A program made the translations under genes and the position numbers. Below the pieces are notes generated by a model, which was given only the letters and a program-made list of their open reading frames with translations, was not told the origin of the DNA and made no database searches. Shown one piece after another: positions 37,401 to 49,400 of a stretch of 64,000 nucleotides of DNA (the stretch's first letter is position 1; each line of letters starts with the position of its first letter). Source of the stretch: Corythoichthys intestinalis (Eukaryota > Chordata > Actinopteri > Syngnathiformes > Syngnathidae); contig NC_080408.1 of the NCBI RefSeq assembly GCF_030265065.1, forward strand, positions 32,544,501-32,608,500, written 5' to 3'.

Positions 37401-40400
37401 GAAGTACAGCGCTCTTAATTTGTCACTAATTGTTCATCATGTAACCGTGAGTTAGTTCTCTGTGACCAAGTGAGGTTATTCGTAGCAGCCAAGTCGGCAA
37501 CATTATATTGGCGGACTTTGTTGTACGTATCCGTAAAGGTAGTCTTTGTTTAATATGTACGAGTGGGCAAAGCATATCAGCTCACCTAAAATGCTACCAA
37601 ACAACAGATCTGTACGATATTGAAACCGGCAAGCCGCCTCCTTAAGTTTCTGTCTGTCCTCACGAGCAATGATCCTCGTGCGCCACACCTCCCACCTTTC
37701 ATGCAGTTAGGGGGAGGAGTGGAGGAGGGGGACTGCTAGCGGCAGAGTTTGTTTTTTCATGGGAAAGCTGCGCCTGGCATTTAAGCGAGAGAGATGACAA
37801 AAATAAATTCGGAAAATACATAGTGGGAGCTTTTCATTTGGCTCGAATGTTTTTGTGTATTGAATCAAAGAGGGCGTATCGGACGGTTCAATATAAAACC
37901 GAGTATTGTTGCATCCTTACTAGCCGGACATATTTCACTGGGGCAGGTGCCCCAGTATTGATCTGGAGTGTAGTCGTATTTCAAGCATGTCGTCAGATGT
38001 AGAAACAAATGGCGAGTCAAATTTCACGCCCTATGTCGAAAACATCGTGTGGCGATGCGATCGTATTTCGAGGTACCACTGTACTTAGGTTCCTACAATC
38101 TGAAAGCGGCTGCTCATTTGCTGATAGAGGTGGGAATCTTTGGCCACCTAACGATTCGATTACGATTCAGAGACTCCGATTCAATTATAAATCGATTATT
38201 GATGCCCCCCCTCCTTTTTAAAAAAAAAAAAAATTATGTTTCGTATATTTGTTCCAAAATTGTTCAAAAATCCTCCCAGGCTCAATAAACCAAACTACTA
38301 TTTTAGTATCAAGTTACCGGTTAAAAACAGTACAGTAAAATACTCAAGTCCCCATTCTGTATCAGCAGCTTTAAACTACATTCAATTAATTTAATGTTGT
38401 GAATCAACCGTTAAAGTTGTTAAAATTGCGCCCGTTATGCCATAATTTCCCTCATGTCTACTTTCGACATGTGAAAGTTTTAAAACTGTTTCATCATTTA
38501 AAGATAGATTCAAGTCAAGATTTTGCCGATTTAGGGGTATTTTAAATAAAAAGTAATTAGGTTCTCTACAACAGAGCCTTCTAGAGAAGTCTACTGCTTT
38601 AAGATGGCGCCTGTTTACTAGCGCGGGAAAGTGTCATTTCACATCTAGTCTAGATATATGTGATATCTACCATAGCCGTATGTTGCCGTATGTTTGTAGC
38701 AACTAGCAACTGGGCGCTGTTCTTAGCGGCTGACAGCCGCAGTCAGGTATTATTGTTTTTTTTTTTTTTACCTAGCGGCATTAGCTGCACATGATATTTA
38801 CTCTCGGTCCGTTCCTCATTGCGTCCCGAAGACCGTGCTGACTGCGTTTTATTTCCGCTTTACCTGGTATAATTCAATAATCAGAATTTGGATGTTTGTG
38901 AATCATTCTCGAATCTTCCACGGCCGAATCGCGAATAATCTAAGAATCGAAAATTTTGCACGCCTCTATTTGCTGCCATTGAAAACAGACATAGAGGCTT
39001 AATACATTTACATGAGGACAACTGGTTGGGAATACTCATGTTTCAGTGCCATGGACGCCGCTAAATGTCCAATCCATTTTGTTTTAAGCCTCTCACAAAA
39101 CAAATGGATTGGGTGTCTAGCGCCATCAATGGCAGCCAATGAATTAAATGACAGCCCTATAGAGGGTTAATGTATCAGCTGCCATTGACGTCTAATCCTT
39201 TAAAATTTTGAGAGCTGCCAGTAAAAGACCATGTCATAGTCACAAATAGACTGTTAGCAAGTCGCGGTCAACTTAAAGGCATTGATAAAATGACTTCCCC
39301 ATGTGAGGCTGCCGCTCCCTGATATTACTGGCTTTTTTTTACGTTTTACTCCACTAGTAAACATCAGAAAAATCTAATTCTGTGGGTTTTTTCAATTTAT
39401 CAAATAAGATTATTTTTGCTGGGATGCACATGGTAGAGGAGCTGTCTGTCCCTTTAAGCATTTTAACAAAGGGATAGTTTTGGCTTGACACAAATAAATG
39501 CATCCTTCTATTCATTTTCATATATTTGCTGTGCTGTGTTATCACAAGTGTTACATACCGTTCTGTTCTGCGGTCGGGTTGGCTGAGTGAAGAGGGCATT
39601 CTGCGGCTGCTGCTGTTGCTGCTGCTGCTGCTGTGATGGCTGCTCCTTCTTCTGTTTCATCTGTTGCGCTTCCTCTCTCTGTATCTCCAGAAGGGACTTG
39701 GTAACAGGGGCCTGTTTGGCGGCATGGCCCCAACCAGACAGCTTGGCCTGGGCCTGCTGCGCTTGCTGGAGGGCTTGGTGCTGCTGCATTTTCAGGAGCT
39801 CCTGCTGTTGGCGCTGCTGCTACATGTGGGTGGGGGCAAACATATTGTGTCAAAATGATGTAGAAACAAGAAAAAAAAACTGAGCTGTTCAACAAGATGG
39901 TTTACCTCTACAAGTGCCAGTCTTTCTCGCTCCTCTTCCAGTTTCTGGATCTCTGCCAGTGACAGAGTGTTCTGATTCTTGTTGCTAGTGTTGGCGGACT
40001 GATGACCCCACTTTGATGACAATGGAAGCTATAAACACAAAAGAGCATTGGATTATCTTGACATACAAATTGGAAGACCATTTCAAAAATGCCCTCACTT
40101 CTTTGCTACTTAATCAGTTATCGCCAACAACACGATGTGCTGCAGTTGCACTTGTGTTTGGCAGGGTTACGTACGAAACATTGTAGTTTGTTTTGCAACA
40201 AAACATTTGTTACCTTCATTTGTGCAAGCTGCTGCTGCTGTTGTAGTCTCCGAAGAGCCTCCTGTTGCTGCTGCCTCTGTCTCTGCAGTTCCTGTTGTCT
40301 CTGTGCCTCCTGCTCCCTCCTCTTCTGCTCTTCCTGCTGTTGCTGGGCCAAGGCGGCGGCCGCTGCAGCAGCGGCGGCGGCAGCCTCCTCCTCTGCCCGC

Positions 40401-43400
40401 TTCTCCTCCTCGCGCCTCTTTAATGCTTCCAGCTCCTCTTGTTTTCTGCGCTCCTCTTCCTGTACCATGCAGAATTAACAGGTGAGGTAATTTAAAGCAA
40501 ATACCTCTAATAAGAAGGTTTAAAAGAGTGTGGCTTTGGCAATTATTTTTCATGAGTGCTAGTTCTTCAACAGCTGGATGTGCATTAGAAAGTTTGTAGA
40601 AGGCGAGCAGCTGGCTTTACCTGTTTACGAAGGAACTCCTCTCTTTTCTTCCTCTCCTCCTCCTCTCTTCTCCTCTCTTCTAGTTTTCGCAAAGCTTCCT
40701 CCTGTGCCAATCTCTCCTCCTCTTCCTTTTTTCTTCGATGAGCCTCCTCCTGTTCTCGCTGTCGCCTGAGAGCTTCCTCCTACAGATTTACACCGGAGCG
40801 CCAGTTAGTAATGATTTTGAAAGTCATGTAAAATTTGAAAAACAATGGCTCAATCACTCAACCTGTTTTTGTCGCGCCAGCTCCTCCTCCTCTAGCCGCT
40901 TACGCTCCTCCTCTTGACGAGCCCGCAGAGCCTCCTCCAGGCGCTTCCTCTCTTCTTCTTCCCTTTTGGCTCTCATTTCAGCTTCGCGCCTCTCCAGTTC
41001 CAACTGATGCATGAGATAAGAACGACAAAAGTGTTTTTTAAAATATCAATGGAAAACGTTTTACCCCACTTGAGAGTCTCACCTATTTTCAAACTAAACA
41101 TTCTGTCTAAAAAGCCATTTGTGTTACGGTATTTTTTTTGGATCATGGTTTGTGGCAGAACTAATTTTTTTTTTAATTTAGTCTTTTGGACAAAAATACA
41201 TATTAGTCTTGGTCATATTTTCGTCATTTCAAATTGTGTTCATCTTTGTCTACTTTTAGGCGACAAAATCTAATTTAAATTTCGTCTAGTTTTAGTTGGC
41301 AGTTACTCAAAATGTTTTCGTTTGAAAAGACACCTTTTCAGACTCTCCTTTCCCCAAGATTAGTTTAGCCTGGCTTTATTTCTTTAGGGTTTTTAATGTT
41401 TTCGGATTTTATGTTTTATTGTTTTATTTGCTGTCTGACTTTTATCGTGATGCGTTGTTTCATTTCTTTTTTCTTTTTTTTCTTCCTAATGTCATTGTAT
41501 AATACTTTCCTGCCTTTTATTTACTATGTGCCATGTTTGTCTTTCTTTGCTGTAAAGCACTCTGGGGACATTTCGGGTTTTGTAAAGGGCTATATAAATA
41601 AATTTGATTGATTGAAAAATTCAAATGAGCATAGACAGATGAGCACAAATAGTAGTGTCTACAAGGACAACACCAACATTGTGATGATAATACACACTCA
41701 GCAGGAAAAGCAGTGCAGGACATTACTTTCAATTAAATCCACCTAGAGGCCATGAACTGTATGATAAAAAAAAAAAAAAATGTTCGAGCGTTTACAGACA
41801 GGGGTCTCCAAACCGGTCCTCGAAGGCCCCTGTGGGTCCTGGTTTTTGTTCATACCGATCAAGCACAGACCTTTTAACCAATGTGGTTTGTACTACAACA
41901 TAGAGGTTAGATTTTGTGCCCGAACCCGACCCGACCCGACATTCGGGTCGGGTCGGGCCCACAATTTTAGCATTCACGTTCGGGTCAGGTCGGGCCGCCA
42001 TGCCGGACTAATAAATTATTTTTAAAAAAAAAAAAAAATGGAGAGCATGCTCTCTGTATTGCGCTTTTGCTTGTGCGTGTGCACGAACGCCGTGGCGCCG
42101 GCCGCTTTTTCTTCTTGTCCTCCCGCTGCACGGCCGAGGCGCCGCCCTCTCCTGTTCCCTCTCCTTGTCAGAGAGGCGCGTCCATGTGAGAACAATATCC
42201 CACACGCTCAGAAATATGTTTAACAAACTTTCCCAGCGTTATTTCGTTGTGTGAATGCTTTGATAATTCTCAAAAAAATATGTAGATTATTTAAACATTA
42301 AGAAAACTTGCGTTTTTTTTCTGCCAACTCGAAGAAATGAAAATAAATTGCTGCTGTTGCGTTTTTTCCGCGTAACTCAAAAAAAAAAAAAAAAAAAAAA
42401 AATTAAAAAAATGGAGAGCAGGCTCTCTGTATTGCGCTTTTGCTTGTGCGTGTGCACGAACGCCGTGGCGCCGGCCGCTTTTGCTTCTTGTCCTCCCGCT
42501 GTAGTTTGCGCACGGCCGAGGCGCCGCCCTCTTTTGTTCCCTCTCCTTGTCAGAGAGGCGCGTCCATGTGAGAACAATGTCCCACACACTCAGAAATATG
42601 TTTAACAAACTTTCCCAGCGTTATTTTGTTGTGTGAATGCTTTGATAATTCTAAAAAAAATATGTACATTATTTAAACATTAAGAAAACTTGCGTTTTTT
42701 TCTGCCAACTCGAAGAAATGAAAATAAATTGCTGCTGCTGCTGCGTTTTTTCCGCGTCACTCAAAAAAAAAAAAAAAAAAAAAATCGGGTTTTTCGGGCT
42801 CGGGCCTGCAAATCTAGTTAAGTGATCGAGCTCGGGCCGGGTCGGGCCTCAATACCAGCGGGCCGTGTCGGGTCGGGCTGGATTTTTTAGGCCCGAACTA
42901 GGCTCTATTACAACAAGCAGCACCTGACTGCAATCAACTGATTACACTTATAAAACACCTAGATTGGAGAAAAGGTGTGGTCTTGCTTTGTTGGAGTGAA
43001 ATCCTGCACCCACTGCGGCCCTATGTGGAATAGTTTGGAGACCACTGGTTTAAGAGGATGCTCACCACACTAAAGTTGATGCTAATGCTAAAACGAATGC
43101 TATGCTAACGCCACAAGTTACATTTAGTATGTAGTAATCACTCAGCACAAACCTTTAAAGGCTAAAGCAAAATTCCATATTCTCTCTTGCCAAGATAAGA
43201 AAAATCTTACCATGTGTTTCTAAACAAGCAAGCTGGAGCGCAGCCTATCTTGAAAAACATCGTAAACTCCGGTGAAGAGAGTGTGGGAGAGGCGCAGCAC
43301 ATCTAACAAGACTGACACAACCCAAACACTGCTACGATGCAAGTCGACGTATTCCACATGAGAGATTAGATCGGGCCTAAAAAATCCGCCCGACCCGGCC

Positions 43401-46400
43401 CGCGGTTATTAAAGCCTGCCCCCGATCAATTAACTTGATCTGCAGGCCTGAGCCTGACGCCCCCCCCCCCCCCCCCCCCCCGAAATGTTATGTTTTATTT
43501 GTAGGTGCGAGCTCGGAGGATTCGGGAGGAGGAAAAGCGGGGATTCGACGCATGGTTACGTTTTGTGTGATTATGTGACGACTGTGCATAATGATAACAA
43601 ATTAAAGCCCGTCTTTTGTAACGAATTCTCCCAGTTGAACAAGACTGTAAGATGGATATTCAATAAACATTTATATTTTTTATATGTGTGTCTGTTCTAT
43701 CAAGCGGATAGTGGACATTTATTTTAATCTCTTTTAGAGTTGGCAGAAAAAAACGCATTTTTCTCAATGTTCAAACATTTTCTCAATGTTCAAATAGTCT
43801 ACATATTTTTATGATTATAAATGCATTTACACAACAAAATAGTTTGTTAAATAAATTTCTCGTATGAGAGCAAAGCGCCACATTCGTTTACATTCAGTGA
43901 AGCCGACACACGTTCTGTATCGCATCTTCAACATTCAATTTTGAAGCCTTTCCATGCCCCACTCCTACCGCAGTGCATGTTTTTCTTTTCAATTCCCCGT
44001 CTTTAGTATGTTTTTCACTTCTTGCTGCTTCATATCGAAAACGAAATACCAGGATGCGGATTCGCCGAGGGCGCCAAGGCGGGAGGGCAAGATTAAAAAG
44101 AGGGCAGCGCCACGGCGTTCACGTGTGCAGGCATGCACAGCGCCTTCTCTGTTTTATCCAAATTATTTATTTTATAACAAGTATTCCTTAGTTTGACATC
44201 CATACATCGTTCTAGTATAAATATATGAATATATATGAGTTAGCGAGAGAGAAGTCCGGCCCGACCCGACCCTAAGGTTCGGGCTCAAGATCTATGCTCT
44301 ATTCCACATACAATATAAAAATTTCACGCATTGTGAACATATGACAGATACTACGTCACTTTTTCGTCTTGTCGTCGTCTCGTCAGACGAAAACTGGCAT
44401 TCGTCTTGTTATGTTCTAGTCCCCCATACCACGTTTTTAGCTCGTCATCGTCACGTCATTAAAAAAAAAAAAAAAAGTTCCCGATGAAATATGTTTGTCA
44501 TAGTCGACAAAAATAACACTGGTTCGTGGCAAGTTTCATACAAGAAGCTAGAGGCAATTACAAATGTTTTTGGGGGTTGTGTCACTTTCTTTCTAAGAAG
44601 TAACACAAAATACCTTGGCAGCCTTTGATTTCTCTAACTGCTGCATTTGCTCAATAGTTGGAGCCTTTGCCATGGAGTCAATGGGCAAGTCCCACACACT
44701 GCTGCTATCCCAGGCTGTGAGAAAGAAAACACAAAACATTTGGTATGACACCCACTAGTAATTGTTTTGCAACTTCATTGAGGTTGACTCACTGCTTGAT
44801 GTAGCAGGCGGTATGTTTGGTGTGCAGGAAGCCTGAGAGGACGGGTTCTGCATTTCCCATACGGAACCTGAGTCGGGTACCGAAAGAGAACGTGTAACAG
44901 GAGGTAGAAGGCTCTCTGATGTTCTGCAAAAAGATGGGACAAAAAATAAGTTTCTTACGCCAGTGGAAAGTATTGGCTACGGTAGGGAAAGTTTAAGTTT
45001 TATGGACCTTATCTTTAGAGCTTGATATTGCTGTTGTAATAAGTTGAGCTGTTGTTGGTGTTGCTGCTGCTGTTGAAGGGGAGCCGAGCTCAGTACTGCC
45101 GCCTTCTGCTGGGCCACGGCCTGAGCATACTGCTGCCTAAAAGGCCAAAACAAAGACATGTCATCCTTTAATATAAAGCCTTTGGTGATTTTTCTATTGC
45201 AATACATACACAATGGGAGTGTTTGTGTGGCCATTAACACAGCACGTACTTTTAACGACTCATCCACTAGTAGTAACATTACTTTTACAGTTACATTAAC
45301 ACAAGAAATGTTTTAGGTTTTTCTTCCAATTAATACTAAAATCTTACCAAAATAATTATTTGGACTTCTTGAGTCATAATTGGGAGGCCATTGTACTCAA
45401 ATACCATTTTGTCAGCTAGTTCAACTTCATTTGCATATGCAGCTTTACGTTTTTTCTTAATAGATGTACCTTAAGAGGTATTGGTATTGAAGCTGCTGTA
45501 ACTGGTAAAGGTTGAGAGCAGTGAGCTCCTGCTGCCTCTTCAACCTTTCTTGATCAGCGTCACCCTGCATGAACATCACAGGATAAAGACAAAGGTTCGT
45601 TAACTATGTGGCTAAAAAAGGGAAAAAGGAGGTCAGAAAATTTAGGGTACAGTTTTCTGATGAGAAAAATAATCCTAAACTATATTGTAAAAAGGCTGTC
45701 CAATTGGACACCAAACAATAACAAGTAAAAGAAGCCAGGCTTGTGAGAACTATTCAATTTAATAATACTGTTAAAACAAAAATCAAAACAAAAAAAACAA
45801 AAAAAGGGAAAAAAACAAAATATCTACATCAATTAGGAAAATATGTTGGGTTTTTTTGGTATATTTTTTAAACATCAAGCCAATGTAATCATTTTATTGG
45901 GAATTGTAGTTGTGTGTCTTGCTTGTGCAGGTGTTGCAGACTCTTTTCCTATAGTGAGTGAAATGTTAAAAAATTCATATTTGTTAAAATGTACCTGGAG
46001 AGGTGGAGGCGCAGGGCCTGGCGAGAAAGGGACTCTCCCCCAAATCTTCATCATTTCCCCCAAAGCCTGAAAGATGTCATCGCACCCTCTTTTAACCAAG
46101 AGAGACATGGTAAAGTAGCCTGCCTGGAACCATTCTGCCATCTCCTGGTTGCTGAATGGTCCTGAAGACAAAAATATGAGATGTTCAAAATGGGCTTACT
46201 AAGGTTCTTGTCCATCAGCCATGTAACATTTTTTCCTTTACCCTGTATCTCGCCTTGAGGGTCTTTATAAAACCACTTGAGTGCAGCCTTGTGGGTGAGT
46301 GGCAATCCTGCAGGTTTGGCCTTTTCTGGAGTTTTTGCTGTAAGTCTGTCATCATCCACAACACCATCCTGCAGGTAAGCCACCATCTTCTCTGCCTCCT

Positions 46401-49400
46401 GGACATAGAAGGGTGGTCATAAAAGAGTACTTCATTAACAGTTTATAGGGTACTCATTTGCTGCCATTGACAACACTAGACGTCCAATCCATTATTTATG
46501 ACTGGTTGAAGCTGGCTAATAATCGCTGACAGCCCTCCCATCACATAAGCATTGTGCTCAAAATGACCCAAAATGTGATGTTCATGTATGTGGGTGCCCA
46601 GTATTCATAGGGTTAAGTTTTTTTTAAATTAGCAAAAATAGTCACTTGCCCTGTAAAGAGTTAACTCTTCTAGTGTTGACGGCACTTGGCGTCCAATTAT
46701 GTAGTTCTGTTTCATCCTTCTGCTGTGAATTTAAATTAGTTTATCAATAGTAGTTATAATTTCTGCAGAGTTAAGGAACTTCAAAATCAATATAACTTCA
46801 TGTTTTCAATGCTGTAAAGTATTAAAAGCATTAATAATTAAAAACAAATACAGCTAAACCAACTTTTCTGCATATCCTTTGAATCTGTCACTGTTAGTGG
46901 TAGCCAATGAGTTAGAGTTATCTCTTTCATTCCCATTGATGGTGATAGAAATCATATCCATTGCCACTTTAGCCAATGTTTTAAGATACCTGCTCGAAGT
47001 GCTTCAACCCTTCATCTTCATCTGTGTCCTGTGGCATGGCGGCGGGCCTGCCAATAGGGGCTAACACACTTGAAGAAAAGGGCAGAGGGTTGTTCATTGC
47101 CAGGGGAACCTCCATTGGCTTCTGAATGGTTGATAATGGCGTGCGAACTTCTGTGAGAAACAGAAACATTGTGGTTCTCTTTTTATGTGTATTTTTTTTT
47201 AGCACTCCTCACCACTACTAAGAAGAAAAGTCACCTGTGTGGGTGCTGGCAACACGGGTCATGGGTAGCGACATGCTGTTGGACATGGGGACATGCAGGG
47301 ACACATTGCAGGTTTCTGGCAGTCGCTCAAGGGGTGGTTGCCTTTCAGCCGGTCTCTCGGGTTCCTCCGTTCTGTGGGGAAGGCTCGGCGACTCAGACTT
47401 GGGAGTCGCCTGCGCCTCCGGGATTGGAAGAGCGGCGGGCAACAGAACAGATGGCGGCTCTTCCGACATTCTGCTTACCCCCGGGAATACTACGAGCAGA
47501 GAGAGATGACATCTTGTAAATCTGAGCGTGAACACTGCATGCATTTGTTGTCCATTGTGCTGTAATTGATTACAAACAAAAAGGAAAAGGTCTCTCTCAT
47601 GGTGAGCTGGGCACACTGATGGGCTTTTAAGCAGCTCTTTCTCTTGCTTGGTTGATTATGTGGGGCACTTGCTTTTTGTCTGTGGGTTTCACTCAAATGC
47701 TTTCACTTTACTTTTGCCTAAGCTCAAATAACTGATTGTCTTTTAGCAATTACCACTGAAAATGTTTTTGGCCTATTTCAGCTAGACATTCTGAACGCGG
47801 ATTCTATTGAGCGACAATGACACAGTCCGAATTTTAAAGCGCCCAACCTTTTTGGTCAGAATCTTGCTTGGCCTCTGTTTCTATCTCTTTGGTCTCCTTG
47901 GGCTGACTGTCTTCCTCCTCTAGCGCCTCCTCACACTCTTCCAAGGGTTTAAAATCCAATTCTGCCTCCTCCAGGATTGGCTCTTTGGAGGCTTTCTGCT
48001 GAAGGAATAGAAAGTTACACTCTCTTAATATTGACTAAAATAAAGAAAAACTGTTCTTCGAAATCCACTGATCGATGGAGATTGTGTTTGCTTGCCTTGT
48101 GTGAGAGAAATGCCCCTGACGAATCAAAGGTGCCGGCCTCCTCATCCGCGTCTTCCAGACACCACTCGGGCAGAGCGTCCCTATCGTCGTCCAGGCTGCC
48201 GCTGCCTGACCGCGGTCTTCTGTAGCTACGTTCATCGTCTCGCGAGTCGAATTGTAAACGGCGCCGCTGCTCCGGATGCCACGCTGAACTCCGAGCCCCA
48301 TCTAGTATTTATATATTAAAAAAAACGGTAAAATAAACACACTGAAGGTTTTCATACAAGTAAATTATCAACATGAGCTTCACTGATTGAGACAGTGACA
48401 AACTTTCGCTTTCAAACCGCTGGGATCAGTGAGCCATAGTTTAGCGGTATATATGTTGTTAAGTTATGTTGAATCTTTTATAAAGCAAATACTGTACGAA
48501 ATACTAAACATATTAGGGCTACCACTAACGATTTTTTTTAATAGTCAACCAATCGGCACCAACATAAGTCCTGCCATTTAGTGTTAAATCACTCTGGGTT
48601 TAACATTTAGGATGAACTACAAATTATGCACCAAGGAAAGTTGCACTAACAATACAATCTAACTATACCATTGTTTTCCCAAAGCAAACACAAATCTTTT
48701 TGGGATTATTTACAAATATTATCAGTCAGCTTGTGCTAAGGACTACAGACATCAGAGAACAATTTCTATTGAGAGGCTCATAATTGCTGTTAAGAGTATT
48801 TGGATCACGTTTTGGTAAATAATGTCTTTAAATGATTAATCAACTATCAAAATTATTTTCAATTATCTGATAATCCAACAGTCGATTAACCGTGGCAGCT
48901 GTACTACGTATGGAGACCATTGTGTCAATAAAATAAACCAATTACTTATGACTTTGCTTAGGATCTGGTTTAAAAGGTCTGATATGAATTAAGATGCTTT
49001 ATATAAGGCGGAAAACAAAGACAAGACTGAAAAAGCAGTTTCTGCTCTTGTGCTTCTCTTTAAAAGAAACTGCTGTATTTTAAGCCAAAACAACTGTTGT
49101 GTTTGATAGAACAATATGTCTATTTGCTGCCATAGCAGATTCATGGCAGATTAAGCCCCGAACTATTTTTAATTCGTCCGTTTTACCCTGAAAACCCCCG
49201 TTTACAGACGTCGCGCAACCGCTTTTGTTTTAACCCAGCCACAAAACGAAGGTAATTAACTATATTTATTATTCAAAATGTCTGTCGTTTATTAGTTTTG
49301 AATCATTAATTGATGTCCCATATTTCGTTTAATAAAAAAAAACGTCTAAAAAATTATTCTCACACATTTTAAACTTTTAAACAAATTCTGTCACAATGAA

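Larger units (their letters stand above)
32416..39558 (-). other. gigyf2 intron 25 (7.1 kb, largest)
   Basis: Holds a possible hAT-type repeat at 32,690-32,900 (two TAGGAACT-type blocks), a Tc1 relic (33,026-34,580), a 3.1-kb hAT (34,808-37,919), a smaller hAT (38,125-38,968) and a palindromic repeat (38,985-39,200). No exon is missed as judged by phase. Confidence 0.7.
41156..44521. mobile_element. Outer hAT element of a four-member nest
   Basis: Left end CAGAACTAATTTTT (decayed); right end, reverse-complemented, CAGTGTTATTTTTGTCGAC. The flanks GTTTGTGG (41,148-41,155) and GTTCGTGG (44,522-44,529) match at 7 of 8. Motifs such as TTTCGTCTAGTTTTAG and TCGTCTCGTCAGACG mark both halves. Inside it lie a LINE-type tail, a MITE that itself contains another hAT, and a further hAT. 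Confidence 0.75.
41004..44613 (-). other. gigyf2 intron 20 with transposon nest
   Basis: Almost all of this intron is one hAT element (41,156-44,521) and the repeats inserted in it. Confidence 0.75.

Noticed and set aside
40089-40485. Cys- and Ser/Ala-rich plus-strand frames opposite gigyf2 exon 22
   Set aside because: Antisense shadows of the Gln/Glu/Ala-rich coding exon.
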